DNA of 43,687 nt from an uncultured Pseudomonadota bacterium (GTDB lineage: Bacteria > Myxococcota_A > UBA796 > JAFGLY01). The stretch spans positions 1-43,687 of the forward strand of contig CALDOK010000067.1 of assembly GCA_937912125.1 (NCBI GenBank). The letters are read 5' to 3'. Position 1 is the stretch's first letter. Each line of letters starts with the position of its first letter. The notes below the pieces were generated by a model, which searched no databases, was not told the origin of the DNA, and saw only the letters and a program-made list of their open reading frames with translations. Positions 1 through 7,885 of this stretch are shown here, piece after piece. A program made the translations under genes and the position numbers.

Positions 1-63
1 GACGCCTGACGCCTGACGCCTGACGCCTGACGCCTGACGCCTGACGCCTGACGCCTGACGCCC
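1..63. repeat. Heptamer tandem repeat (GACGCCT)n
   Basis: Eight perfect copies of GACGCCT fill positions 1-56 and a ninth, altered copy (GACGCCC) ends at 63. The array begins at the window edge, so its full length is unknown. It lies 17 bp beyond the stop codon of the NAD synthetase gene. A period of seven is not a multiple of three, so a coding role is unlikely. Such short arrays can vary in copy number by slipped-strand mispairing; no function can be read from the sequence. Confidence 0.95.
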
Positions 64-80
64 GCCTGCCCGGGCCGTTC

Positions 81-1703
81 CTACCAGCGCCACCGCTGGG
101 CCAGGGGATGCCGCCGGCCGCTGCCGAAGGCATGCACTGTGACCCGGAGTCCCGGGGCCGCCTGCCAGCGCTTGTACTCGCTGCGGATCACCAGGTGTAC
201 GGCGCGACGCACGGCCTGGGGGTCGTGGCCTTGGGCGACGATGGCCGAGGGGTCCCAGCGCTCCTCGAGGTAGAGCTTGAGGATGGGGTCCAGCTGATCG
301 TAGGGCATCAGCGAGGCCTCGTCGGTCTGGTCCGGAGCCAGCTCTGCCGAGGGTGGGCGCTCGATGATGTTGGCGGGGATGAGCTCGCGCTGGCGGTTGT
401 ACCAGCGGGCCAGGCGGAACACGTCGGTCTTGAAGACGTCCGAGATGGCGGCCAGCCCACCGGCCATGTCGCCGTACAGGGTGCAGTAGCCCACGGCCAG
501 CTCGCTCTTGTTGCCGGTGGTGAGCACCAGGTGGCCTTCCTTGTTGGACAGGGCCATGATCAGGTTGCCGCGCACCCGGGCCTGGAGGTTTTCTTCGGTG
601 ACGTCGAAGCTGCGGCCCTCGAAGCGCTGGGCCAGGATCTGCCGGTAGGCTTCGTAGGCCGGCGCGATGGGCAGGACGTCGAAGTGGACCCCCAGGTTGA
701 GGGCCAGCTGTCGGGCGTCGGTGGTGGACTCTTCGGCGGAGTAGGGGCCGGGCATGGCCACGGCGGTGACGTTCTCGGGGCCCAGCGCCCTGGCGGCCAG
801 CACGCACACCACCGCGGAGTCGATGCCCCCCGACAGCCCCAGCACGGCCGTACGGAAGCCGCAGCGACGGGCGTAGTCGCGCAGGCCCATGGTGAGGGCG
901 GCGTCGATCTCGCCCTCGAAGTCCACGGACGGCAGCTGTGCGGGGCGCCCCTGGGCCAGGTCGACCACCACGCTGTCGGGCGCGAACGCCGCCGCGATGG
1001 CGATGGGCTCGCCGTCGACCCCCAGGGCCATGGAGCGGCCGTCGAAGAGCAGCTCGTCGTTGCCGCCCACCTGGTTGACGAAGACCACGGGCGCTGCAGC
1101 CTGGCGCGCGCGGCGGCCGAACAGGGCGCGGCGCAGGCCGTCCTTGCCCGCATGGAAGGGGGACGCGCTGAGGTTGAGGATGACGTCGCAGCCCACGTGG
1201 TAGGCCAGGGGCTCGCGCTGGTAGCGGTAGCCGGGCAGCAGCTCGGTGTCGTTCCAGAGATCTTCGCAGATGGTGACGCCCAGCTTCATGCCGGCCACCT
1301 GCACCGACTCGGGCTGGGTCTCGGGCTCGAAGTAGCGGGACTCGTCGAAGACGTCGTAGGTGGGCAGCAGGGTCTTGAAGCGCAGGGCGTGGATGCGCCC
1401 GCCGTGGGCCACCACGGCAGCGTTCCGCAGCCCGTGCTCGTCGCGGTAGGGCGAGCCGAAGACCAGCACGGGGTCGTCCTGGCGGGTGGTCGCGGCGATG
1501 CGCGCGCAGGTCTGCTCGCAGGCGTCGAGGAACCCGCCATAGTCCAGCAGATCCCTGGGCGGATAGCCCGAGACCACCATCTCGGGCAGCAGCACGATGT
1601 CGACCCCGTGGCGGCGGCCAGCGGCCAGGGCCTCGAGCACCAGGGTGGCATTTCCGTCGAGATCTCCGACCACGGGGGAGACCTGAGCCATCAGCACGCG
1701 CAT
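81..1703 (-). CDS. nadE: Glutamine-dependent NAD+ synthetase
   Basis: Cytoplasmic enzyme for the last step of NAD biosynthesis: it amidates nicotinic acid adenine dinucleotide using ATP and ammonia taken from glutamine. The 540-aa protein has the two-domain layout of the glutamine-hydrolysing type. The N-terminal nitrilase-like glutaminase starts MRVLMAQVSPVVGDLDGN and contains LLPEM (general base Glu), KTLLPTYDVFDE (Lys) and the CEDLW nucleophile Cys. The C-terminal synthetase carries the PP-loop GLSGGIDSAV and the conserved TTGNKSELAVGY and YGDMAG stretches. The start at 1703 is preceded by GGAGG at good spacing; an in-frame extension upstream to 1811 looks non-coding. It is divergent from the YfhO-like gene and ends next to the heptamer repeat. 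Confidence 0.96.
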   Translation of the reverse strand: MRVLMAQVSPVVGDLDGNATLVLEALAAGRRHGVDIVLLPEMVVSGYPPRDLLDYGGFLDACEQTCARIAATTRQDDPVLVFGSPYRDEHGLRNAAVVAHGGRIHALRFKTLLPTYDVFDESRYFEPETQPESVQVAGMKLGVTICEDLWNDTELLPGYRYQREPLAYHVGCDVILNLSASPFHAGKDGLRRALFGRRARQAAAPVVFVNQVGGNDELLFDGRSMALGVDGEPIAIAAAFAPDSVVVDLAQGRPAQLPSVDFEGEIDAALTMGLRDYARRCGFRTAVLGLSGGIDSAVVCVLAARALGPENVTAVAMPGPYSAEESTTDARQLALNLGVHFDVLPIAPAYEAYRQILAQRFEGRSFDVTEENLQARVRGNLIMALSNKEGHLVLTTGNKSELAVGYCTLYGDMAGGLAAISDVFKTDVFRLARWYNRQRELIPANIIERPPSAELAPDQTDEASLMPYDQLDPILKLYLEERWDPSAIVAQGHDPQAVRRAVHLVIRSEYKRWQAAPGLRVTVHAFGSGRRHPLAQRWRW

Positions 1704-1803
1704 TGGATCCTCCGCGCCACCAGCCGGGCTCGCCGCCGGCGGCTCTGAGCCATTAGCTCTTAGCCTCGAGCGAGGCAGGTGGCGTCTGAACCAGGTCGAT
1801 TCC

Positions 1804-3882
1804 ATGCACACGGGCGAGCGAGGGCGGGCCCACTACGCGGTCCTGCTCGTGTTGCTGCTGCTTCCCTGCCTGCTCTTCCCGGGCGCGCTGCCGGGATCCC
1901 GGGTGGTCTCGGCGGACGATCACCTCAGCGTGCACCACCTGCAGCGCACGGCCGAAGGCCCAGGGGGCCAGGTGTACAACCACCAGCTGTCCGACCCGGC
2001 CGTGCAGCTCCGGCCCCTGCGGGACCGCATCCGTGACTCCTGGCGGCAGGGGCGCGCGCCCCTGTGGAACCCCGACATCCTGGCTGGGGCGCCGCTGCTG
2101 GCCGACGGGCTGAGCGCGGCCTGCTACCCCCCGGTGCTCTTCGAGCTGCTGCTGCCCGACGCCACCGCGCAGGATCTGAGGGTGTGGCTGCACCTGGTCC
2201 TGGCCGGGGTGGGCGCGGCCATGCTGGCCTGGCTGCTGGGCGCCTCTGCGGCAGGGGGCCTGGTGGCGGGGGCCGTGGCCATGCTCAGCGCCTTCCCCGT
2301 CTGCCGGCTGCTGCATCCCCACGCCTGGGTCTACGCCTGGACCCCATGGCTCGCCTGGGCCCTGCTGCGCGTGGCTCGGGGGCGCGGCGGCGCGCTGCCC
2401 GTGGCCCTGACCTGGGCGGCCATGCTGCTGGCGGGGCACCCACAGACCGCGGTGCACGGGGGGCTCTTCGCCGGGCTGTTGGGGCTGGCGACGCTGCGGG
2501 GACGACGGGTCTGGGGCGCTGCGCTGCTGGGCCTGGCGCTGGGGAGCCTGCTGGCGGCCCCCGCCCTGCTGCCCTTCGCCGAGCAGCTGGCTCGATCGGT
2601 CACCGTGCATGTCCGCACGGGCAACCGCCTGCCCGTGGAGGCCCTGCTCACCCTGGTCTGGCCCGACCCCTTCGGCCATCCGGCCCGGGGGGACTGGCAG
2701 GGCGTGGGCGCCCACCTCGAGAGCAACCTCCACGTGGGCGTGGTGGCCTTGGGGCTGGCCCTGTACGGGCTGCGCCAGCGGGCCGGGCGCTGGTGGATGG
2801 GGGGCGCGGCGCTGGCCCTGGCGGTGGCCCTGGGCCTGCCGCTGCTGTTCTTTGTGCCCGCCAACCACGCCCGCCTGGGTGGCATGGCCGGGCTGGCCAT
2901 CGCGGTGGCGGCGGGGCTGGCGCTGCCCCGGCGGCGCTGGGCCTGGGCGCTGGTGGTGTTGCTGGTGGCCGAGCTGCTCTGGGCTCGTCGCTCCGATCAG
3001 GGCACCATCCCGCCCGAGTCCTTCCGGGCTCCCGTGGCCTCCTGGGCCCTCGATCTCCAGGCCATGCAGGGCCCGGGGCGCATCAGCGGCCTGGGCTGGG
3101 CCATCCAGCCCGACACGGGCATGCTGGCGGGCTTGCGGGACGTCCGCGGCTACGAGCTGCCCGTCTCCCTCGAGACCGAGCGGCTGATGGCCGCCCTGGA
3201 CCCGGCCCTGGTCCGGCCCTGGTTCCCTGTCGCCCGACTTCGGTCCTCCAACCGGGCGCTGCTGGCCTTCAGCGCTGTGCGCTACCTGGGGGTGGTGGCC
3301 GCCGACGAGGCCGCGGTGGCCTCGGTCGGGGATCTGGTGGAGATCTCCGGCCTCGACGCCCCCCTGCGCATCTTCGAGCTCGATCCAGGGGCCCCCCGCG
3401 CCTGGTTGGCCTTCGCGGCCGAGGGATCAGGGGGGCAGGAACAGGCCCTGCGTTCCATCGAGGATGCCCAGCAGGCTCGCCGCCGCCCGCCGGTGGTGGT
3501 CCAGGGACAGCCCAGCCCTCGGCTGGCCCAGCTGCTGGCGGGTTCCGGTGAGCTTCCCATCCAGCCGGTGGAGATCGACGAGCCCTGGGCCGAGCGCCAG
3601 GAGCTGGCGGTGAGCCTGACCAGGCCCGGCCTGCTGGTGGTGGCCGACGCCTGGGCTCCGGGCTGGCGGGCGACGGTGGATGGGGTCGCGGCGCCCTTGC
3701 TGCAGGTGGCCGGCAGCTTCCGGGGGGTGGCCCTGGCGCCGGGAGAGCACCAGGTGGTCTTCACCTACCGGCCGCGGGGCTGGGTCGTGGGGCTGTGGCT
3801 GGGGGCCCTGGGGCTGCTGGGGCTGCTGCTCGTCCCGGTGGTGCGTTCATGGGGACATAGGCGTCGTCGCGACGGGAACTGA
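1804..3882 (+). CDS. YfhO-like multi-pass membrane protein
   Basis: A 692-aa integral membrane protein. The first segment is hydrophobic (AVLLVLLLLPCLLF) and is followed by a loop with PLWNPDILAGAPLLAD, which matches the 'LWNP..fgG.Pl.a' signature of YfhO-type and related GT-C-like membrane proteins. Several Leu/Ala-rich helices follow to about residue 390. An extracytoplasmic domain then leads to a C-terminal part with the WAPGWRATVDG and PGEHQVVFTYRP motifs typical of YfhO, and a last helix near the end. In YfhO proteins the role is glycosylation of lipid-linked or cell-wall polymers; no substrate can be assigned here. It is divergent from nadE across 100 bp. The start codon is weakly supported by a ribosome site. 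Confidence 0.8.
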   Translation: MHTGERGRAHYAVLLVLLLLPCLLFPGALPGSRVVSADDHLSVHHLQRTAEGPGGQVYNHQLSDPAVQLRPLRDRIRDSWRQGRAPLWNPDILAGAPLLADGLSAACYPPVLFELLLPDATAQDLRVWLHLVLAGVGAAMLAWLLGASAAGGLVAGAVAMLSAFPVCRLLHPHAWVYAWTPWLAWALLRVARGRGGALPVALTWAAMLLAGHPQTAVHGGLFAGLLGLATLRGRRVWGAALLGLALGSLLAAPALLPFAEQLARSVTVHVRTGNRLPVEALLTLVWPDPFGHPARGDWQGVGAHLESNLHVGVVALGLALYGLRQRAGRWWMGGAALALAVALGLPLLFFVPANHARLGGMAGLAIAVAAGLALPRRRWAWALVVLLVAELLWARRSDQGTIPPESFRAPVASWALDLQAMQGPGRISGLGWAIQPDTGMLAGLRDVRGYELPVSLETERLMAALDPALVRPWFPVARLRSSNRALLAFSAVRYLGVVAADEAAVASVGDLVEISGLDAPLRIFELDPGAPRAWLAFAAEGSGGQEQALRSIEDAQQARRRPPVVVQGQPSPRLAQLLAGSGELPIQPVEIDEPWAERQELAVSLTRPGLLVVADAWAPGWRATVDGVAAPLLQVAGSFRGVALAPGEHQVVFTYRPRGWVVGLWLGALGLLGLLLVPVVRSWGHRRRRDGN

Positions 3883-3901
3883 CGAAAGCGGCGTCGAATC
3901 T

Positions 3902-3915
3902 TCGACGATCGTCGA
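3902..3915. promoter_or_regulatory. Upstream activating palindrome (copy 1)
   Basis: Perfect 14-bp palindrome TCGACGATCGTCGA. Its left arm is shared with a second inverted repeat, GTCGAA-TC-TTCGAC at 3893-3906, giving three half-sites in a row. Its 3' end lies 42 bp before a sigma-54 promoter. The same palindrome occurs before the second sigma-54 promoter at 16735-16748 with spacing differing by only 2 bp. The centre is a GATC, so Dam methylation could affect it. Reading: the binding site of a bacterial enhancer-binding protein, whose identity is unknown. Confidence 0.75.
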
Positions 3916-3957
3916 CGGTCATCAACGGAGACAAGCTGGTTTTCGGGCGCTGGATGC

Positions 3958-3972
3958 TGGCACGGGCTTTGC
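3958..3972 (+). promoter_or_regulatory. Sigma-54 promoter of the YCF48-like lipoprotein gene
   Basis: TGGCACGGGCTTTGC matches the sigma-54 consensus TGGCAC-N5-TTGC, with the invariant GG (3959-3960) and GC (3971-3972) separated by the required 10 bp. The predicted transcript begins near 3984, about 24 nt before the ATG at 4008, which also supports that start codon. An upstream activating palindrome at 3902-3915 completes the usual layout of an enhancer-dependent promoter. Confidence 0.85.
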
Positions 3973-4007
3973 CTCGGGGCGGGGCGTCCCCCAACGCTGG
4001 AGCCTGT

Positions 4008-5057
4008 ATGTCCTTCGCCCTGGTCGCCTCCTTCCTGCTCGCCTGCGCCAACCCGTCCATCGAGGACTCCCAGCCCGGTGAGATCGTCGAGCCCCTGACC
4101 GCGGCCTGCGGTCATCAGCCTGTCCGTGCATTGCTGGCCCTGCCCGGGGGCGAGGCCTGGGTGGGCTGCGGGGATGGGGGCGTGCTGCGCACCCTCGACG
4201 CTGGCGAGAGCTTCGAGCCCATGCATGCCTCGCGCCAGCTTCAGGTCAACGCCCTGGCCCTGGACGGCGACGGCGCCCTGCTGGTCTGTGGGCGGGATCT
4301 GGCCAGCCGGGGTGCCGATGCCCTGCTGCTGCGCTTCACCGAGCGCCGTGGCTGGGAGTCGCTGCTGGCGGGGGCGTCCCGCACGGACGACGCCTGCGCG
4401 CTGCTGGCCGTGGACTCCCAGGGCGGCCTGGCCTTGTCGGACACCCGCGGGGACGCCCTGCTGCTCCGGGCGGCCGATGCCCAGGCCTGGCAGCAGCCCC
4501 CAGGCTGGTGGCTGGGGGCGCCGAGCCAGGCCCCGCGGGTCTGGGATCTGCAGAGCGGCGGGGGCTGCTGGTTTGGCCTGGGGGCCGACCTTGTCTCCCC
4601 GCCGGTGTTCCTGCGGCCCGCCAGCACCCAGCGCTGTCTACCCCTTCGGGCCGTGGCCGTGGACCCTGGCCTCGCGGGCGAGCTGTGGACCCTCGCGAGC
4701 CCCGACGACGGCGAGCACTGGCTCGCTGGAGGGCGCGAACTGAGGGACGAGGCCGAGAGCGCCGGGGTGCTCTACCGCTCGTCGCCTGGGGGTGAGCGCT
4801 GGCGGCCCGTGCCGCTGCCCCTTGGCCTCGGCTGGGTCCGTGACCTGGACTTCTCACCCTCGGGGGCCTGCGGTGTGGCCGTGGGCAGCCGCACTCGTCC
4901 GGAAGAGGGCGGCTTCGTGCTGGTCAGCCAGGACGGCGGGCGCAGCTGGCAGGAGATCGACGCCCAGCTCCCCCCGCTCCGCGTCGTCTCGGTGCTCGAG
5001 CAGGGCTTCCTGGTGGGTGGTGAGCTCGGCTTCGTGGGGCGTGGGCGCTGCTGGTGA
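4008..5057 (+). CDS. YCF48/BNR-like beta-propeller lipoprotein, sigma-54 controlled
   Basis: A 349-aa predicted lipoprotein: the N-terminus MSFALVASFLLAC is a short signal peptide ending in a lipobox Cys. The rest looks like a beta-propeller of YCF48 / sialidase-like (BNR) repeats, seen as GGEAWVGCGDGGVLRTLDAGESF, LVSQDGGRSW and GFLVGGELGFVGRG, the usual 'S.DGG.tW' turns. YCF48 family members act as assembly factors in photosynthetic organisms, but in other bacteria the fold is generic, so no function is proposed. GGAG lies before the ATG. An in-frame extension up to 3954 is ruled out because the sigma-54 -24 and -12 elements sit at 3958-3972. Expression probably depends on the enhancer-binding protein that also serves the comM-recA operon. 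Confidence 0.8.
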   Translation: MSFALVASFLLACANPSIEDSQPGEIVEPLTAACGHQPVRALLALPGGEAWVGCGDGGVLRTLDAGESFEPMHASRQLQVNALALDGDGALLVCGRDLASRGADALLLRFTERRGWESLLAGASRTDDACALLAVDSQGGLALSDTRGDALLLRAADAQAWQQPPGWWLGAPSQAPRVWDLQSGGGCWFGLGADLVSPPVFLRPASTQRCLPLRAVAVDPGLAGELWTLASPDDGEHWLAGGRELRDEAESAGVLYRSSPGGERWRPVPLPLGLGWVRDLDFSPSGACGVAVGSRTRPEEGGFVLVSQDGGRSWQEIDAQLPPLRVVSVLEQGFLVGGELGFVGRGRCW

Positions 5058-5170
5058 AGCTGTCATCAGCCTGGGCCCCGCTCCCCTAGCCGCACTCCCT
5101 CTGCTCGCTGTGTGAGCCCTCCACCTGGACCCCTGGGCTGTGGGCGCTAGACAGTCGTCCAGGGAGCCCC

Positions 5171-5629
5171 ATGAAGATCACCCCCGCCACCGCCGACCAG
5201 CAGGACGAGGCCCGGCGCCTCGTCCGCGCCATGCCCGAGCCCGCCATGCTGACCTTCCTCGCGGACCAGCTTGGGGTTGTGAACAACCAGGCTCAGCTGC
5301 TCTTGGGCCTGTGTGGCCTGGCCATCACCGTCACCGGCTTCTCGGGCACCCACATGATCCAGGCGGGCCCCCTGTCGGCGGGTTCCATGGTCGGGGGCAT
5401 CGCCCTGATCCTGGTGGGGGCGGTGGCGGTGCTGCGGGTGCTGCTGCGGGTGCGCTGGGTGTCCCAGGAGCTGAGTGATGAGCCGGCCGACACGGCCTCG
5501 AGGGTCATCGCACACCGGGACCGCCAGCAGCGTCAGCTGGGCGTCGCCGGGGTGTTCGTGGCCCTGGGCCTGGCCGCCTACCTGCTGTCCGTGGCCCTGG
5601 CGGCCGCGGTGCACGTGGGCGGGGCCTAG
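5171..5629 (+). CDS. Small membrane protein of unknown function
   Basis: A 152-aa protein with a soluble N-terminus (about 35 residues), then three hydrophobic segments at roughly residues 38-58, 70-90 and 122-145. A charged loop (about residues 93-120, rich in Arg, Glu and Asp) lies between the second and third. No catalytic motif is visible and I do not recognise the family. A hexamer TAGACA about 23 bp before the ATG could be a -10 element; GGGAG is the ribosome site. The stop codon overlaps that of the opposite glycosidase gene within a single CTAG palindrome. Confidence 0.75.
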   Translation: MKITPATADQQDEARRLVRAMPEPAMLTFLADQLGVVNNQAQLLLGLCGLAITVTGFSGTHMIQAGPLSAGSMVGGIALILVGAVAVLRVLLRVRWVSQELSDEPADTASRVIAHRDRQQRQLGVAGVFVALGLAAYLLSVALAAAVHVGGA

Positions 5630-7065
5630 TCCCGCTCGACCGCGAGGAGTCCGTGGATCTCGGCGTTCACGGTGGTCATGCGCTCGGTGAGCTCGGTGTA
5701 GACCTGATCCTGCTCGTTCACCACGCCCCAGTTGTTGTCCTCGCCGTCCATGGAGCGCCCGCCCTGAGGCTGGTCCACCCACTCGAACCAGTGGTAGCCC
5801 ACCACCCAGGGGCTGGCCTGGTGCTCCAGGGCGTAGGCCTCGAAGGCGTCGGCGCGCTCGGTCTGGGTGTCGTAGGTGGGGTAGATGGGGGGCCAGGAGT
5901 TGGGGAGGCCCGAGTCGTCCGCCCTGAAGCCGAACTCGCTGATGAGGATGGGCATGTCCACATCGGCGGTCAGGGCGGCGAAGCCGTCGGCGGGATCCAC
6001 GGCGCCGCTCAGGCCCACCGAGCCGTCGGCCATGCCGTCGACGAAGCGGTAGTTGTTGATGCTGAGGATGTCCATGTGCTGGGCGGCGGCCTGGTAGACC
6101 TCGAGGCGGGTCAGCACGCTGACCTCACGGTTGCCCATCAGCATGTGGTTGGGGTCGTGGGCCCGGATCGCGGTGGCCACGGTGCCGAAGTAGTACTCGG
6201 CGGCCAAGGTCAGGAAGGCCGAGGTCAGGGCGCGCTCGGTGTCGGAGCTGTCCTGATCCAGGGCGTCCCAGGCGCCGGCGGCGGCCAGCATGGCGTCCCG
6301 GTCGGTGAAGTCGTTGCCCGTGGCGCTGTTCACCGCCGCGACGTCACCCAGCTCCGACAGCAGGAAGTCCACGGCCACGGCCTTGCCCGGTGCTTCGGCG
6401 TCCATGCCCAGGTAGGCCTGCAGCAGGGTGTCCAGCCCCCGCCAGTCCGGGCCCCAGCTGATCTCGTTGTCCAGGAACCAGCCCAGGATGTTGGGCTCGT
6501 CTGCCAGCACGGCCAGGTCGGCGGCCTTGGCCTCGACGCCCTCGGGCCAGCTGGGGTCGAACCAGTCGCTGCGGGTGCCGTCCAGCCAGTCGTAGCCGGC
6601 GATGTAGAGGATTGGGGTGGCGGCGATGTGGGGCAGGGTGAGCTCGTGGGCGGACCAGGCGCCGGTGGTGTTGAAGCCCCAGGATCTCAGGCGCGCGGCG
6701 GTGGCCTCGGCCCAGGCCTCGTCGCTGTCGTAGGCGGCGTCTACCGCCTGGGCGTACAGCCGCTCGCCGGTGACGCCGTCCGTGTCGCCGTTGGGGTTGA
6801 CGGTGTTGACCCCCGTGGACCAGGTGGGGTGGCCCTCGGGGGTGACGATCCACCAGCGGTCGCAGAGCTTGGCGGTGCGGAAGAAGCCGGTGGCCTCGAG
6901 CTGCACCCGGGTGTCGCCGCCCCAGCTGTCTTCGGCATGTTCGCCCTGAGGGGCCTCGCAGGGGACGGGGGGCGGGGAGCTGTCTGCGCTGTCGCTGGGG
7001 TCGGGTGTGCAGGCCGAGGCGGTGAGCAGGACAGCGGCTGTCAGCGTGCTTCGAAAGAGGGGCAT
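5626..7065 (-). CDS. GH-A-clan glycoside hydrolase lipoprotein (agarase-like)
   Basis: A 479-aa exported protein. The start at 7065 gives MPLFRSTLTAAVLLTASAC, a lipoprotein signal peptide, followed by a Ser/Asp/Pro-rich linker. The mature part resembles (beta/alpha)8-barrel glycosidases of the agarase type: GFFRTAKLCDRWWIVTPEGH and a TGVNTVN strand near the start, NILGWFLDNEISW with the likely acid/base Glu, and ILISEFGFRADD with the likely nucleophile Glu. These features are those of GH50/GH86-like or other clan GH-A enzymes; the substrate cannot be decided from sequence. GAGG precedes the ATG. The gene is divergent from the deformylase and its stop overlaps that of the membrane-protein gene. 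Confidence 0.8.
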   Translation of the reverse strand: MPLFRSTLTAAVLLTASACTPDPSDSADSSPPPVPCEAPQGEHAEDSWGGDTRVQLEATGFFRTAKLCDRWWIVTPEGHPTWSTGVNTVNPNGDTDGVTGERLYAQAVDAAYDSDEAWAEATAARLRSWGFNTTGAWSAHELTLPHIAATPILYIAGYDWLDGTRSDWFDPSWPEGVEAKAADLAVLADEPNILGWFLDNEISWGPDWRGLDTLLQAYLGMDAEAPGKAVAVDFLLSELGDVAAVNSATGNDFTDRDAMLAAAGAWDALDQDSSDTERALTSAFLTLAAEYYFGTVATAIRAHDPNHMLMGNREVSVLTRLEVYQAAAQHMDILSINNYRFVDGMADGSVGLSGAVDPADGFAALTADVDMPILISEFGFRADDSGLPNSWPPIYPTYDTQTERADAFEAYALEHQASPWVVGYHWFEWVDQPQGGRSMDGEDNNWGVVNEQDQVYTELTERMTTVNAEIHGLLAVERD

Positions 7066-7118
7066 GGGCGCCTCGTGGGCCTGGTACGTGGGATAGGGAA
7101 GCTTACCCGGAGCACACC

Positions 7119-7190
7119 ATGGCATCGATCCAGATCGTCCCGTTGACTGACGCCCACCGGCCTGAGCTCGAGCTGGAGATCATGCTGTGA
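7119..7190 (+). CDS. Possible 23-codon leader ORF before the deformylase
   Basis: ATG at 7119 follows CGGAG at 8-nt spacing and opens a 23-codon frame (MASIQIVPLTDAHRPELELE...). Its TGA overlaps the GTG start of the deformylase as GTGA. This is the geometry of translational coupling. The peptide has no recognisable family and no attenuator hairpin was seen. It could equally be a chance ORF. Confidence 0.3.
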   Translation: MASIQIVPLTDAHRPELELEIML

Positions 7191-7885
7191 GGCACGCCGT
7201 TCAGTTCCTGCTGCCGTGCCTGGCGCTGGTCGGCTGCCACCACCGCATGGCGCCTGCGGGCGGGCCCGGCGTCGAGCTGCTGCCCATCGAGCTGCGCCAC
7301 ATCACCGCCCAGTCGGCCGACGCCCCCTTCGCCTTGGTCCTGGATGACACCCCCAGCGGTGAGCGCTTCCTGCGCGCCCCCTCCTTGCCTGTGGATCCCA
7401 TGGCGCCCTGGTTGCCCGTGCTCGAGGGCCGCCTGCGCGCCACCCTCGAGCGGGAGCAGGGCGTGGGGCTGGCGGCGCCCCAGATCGGGCTGTCCAGGCG
7501 GGTGGTCCTGGTGCAGCGCCAGGACCGGGCCGACGATCCTTCCCAGGGCCCGGTGGAGCTCTACCTCAACGCCTCCATCCTCGCGCGTGGTCAGGAGGTC
7601 GAGCTGGGCTGGGAGGGCTGCCTGTCGGTGCCCGCCGGGCTCGGCCAGGTGTCCTGCCCCACTCGGCTGCTCATCGCCTACGATCTCCCGGGTGGCCCGC
7701 ACCACGAGGAATGGGTCGAGGGCTGGACGGCGCGGATCTTCCGGCACGAGATCGACCACCTCGACGGCGTCTTGTTCCATGACTACGTGCAGGGAACCTT
7801 GATGCCCGAGGCGGAGTACCGGGTCATGCGCGCTGCAGAGAGCGAGCAGGCTTTGCCGCCCCAACCCGACACGGGAGCCCAGTGA
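7187..7885 (+). CDS. Peptide deformylase with lipoprotein signal peptide
   Basis: Peptide deformylases remove the formyl group from N-formylmethionine using a metal held by one Cys and two His. All three family motifs are intact in this 232-aa protein: QGVGLAAPQIG, WEGCLSVP (metal Cys) and RHEIDHLDG (two His and the catalytic Glu). The odd feature is the N-terminus MRHAVQFLLPCLALVGC, which reads as a lipoprotein signal with a lipobox Cys at 17. This would place a normally cytosolic enzyme outside the inner membrane. The GTG start overlaps the stop of a short upstream ORF, and its own stop overlaps the dam start (TGATG), so it heads a coupled operon. It is probably an accessory copy; a housekeeping def elsewhere is expected. 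Confidence 0.85.
   Translation: MRHAVQFLLPCLALVGCHHRMAPAGGPGVELLPIELRHITAQSADAPFALVLDDTPSGERFLRAPSLPVDPMAPWLPVLEGRLRATLEREQGVGLAAPQIGLSRRVVLVQRQDRADDPSQGPVELYLNASILARGQEVELGWEGCLSVPAGLGQVSCPTRLLIAYDLPGGPHHEEWVEGWTARIFRHEIDHLDGVLFHDYVQGTLMPEAEYRVMRAAESEQALPPQPDTGAQ

Noticed and set aside
1..63. Heptamer array as a CRISPR
   Set aside because: Units are 7 bp with no spacers.
108..1748. A 546-codon open frame opposite nadE
   Set aside because: Low-complexity antisense of a gene whose identity is certain.
3902..3915. TCGACGATCGTCGA as a LexA/SOS box
   Set aside because: It does not match SOS boxes I know and lies at a fixed distance from sigma-54 elements in both copies, which fits an enhancer-binding site better.
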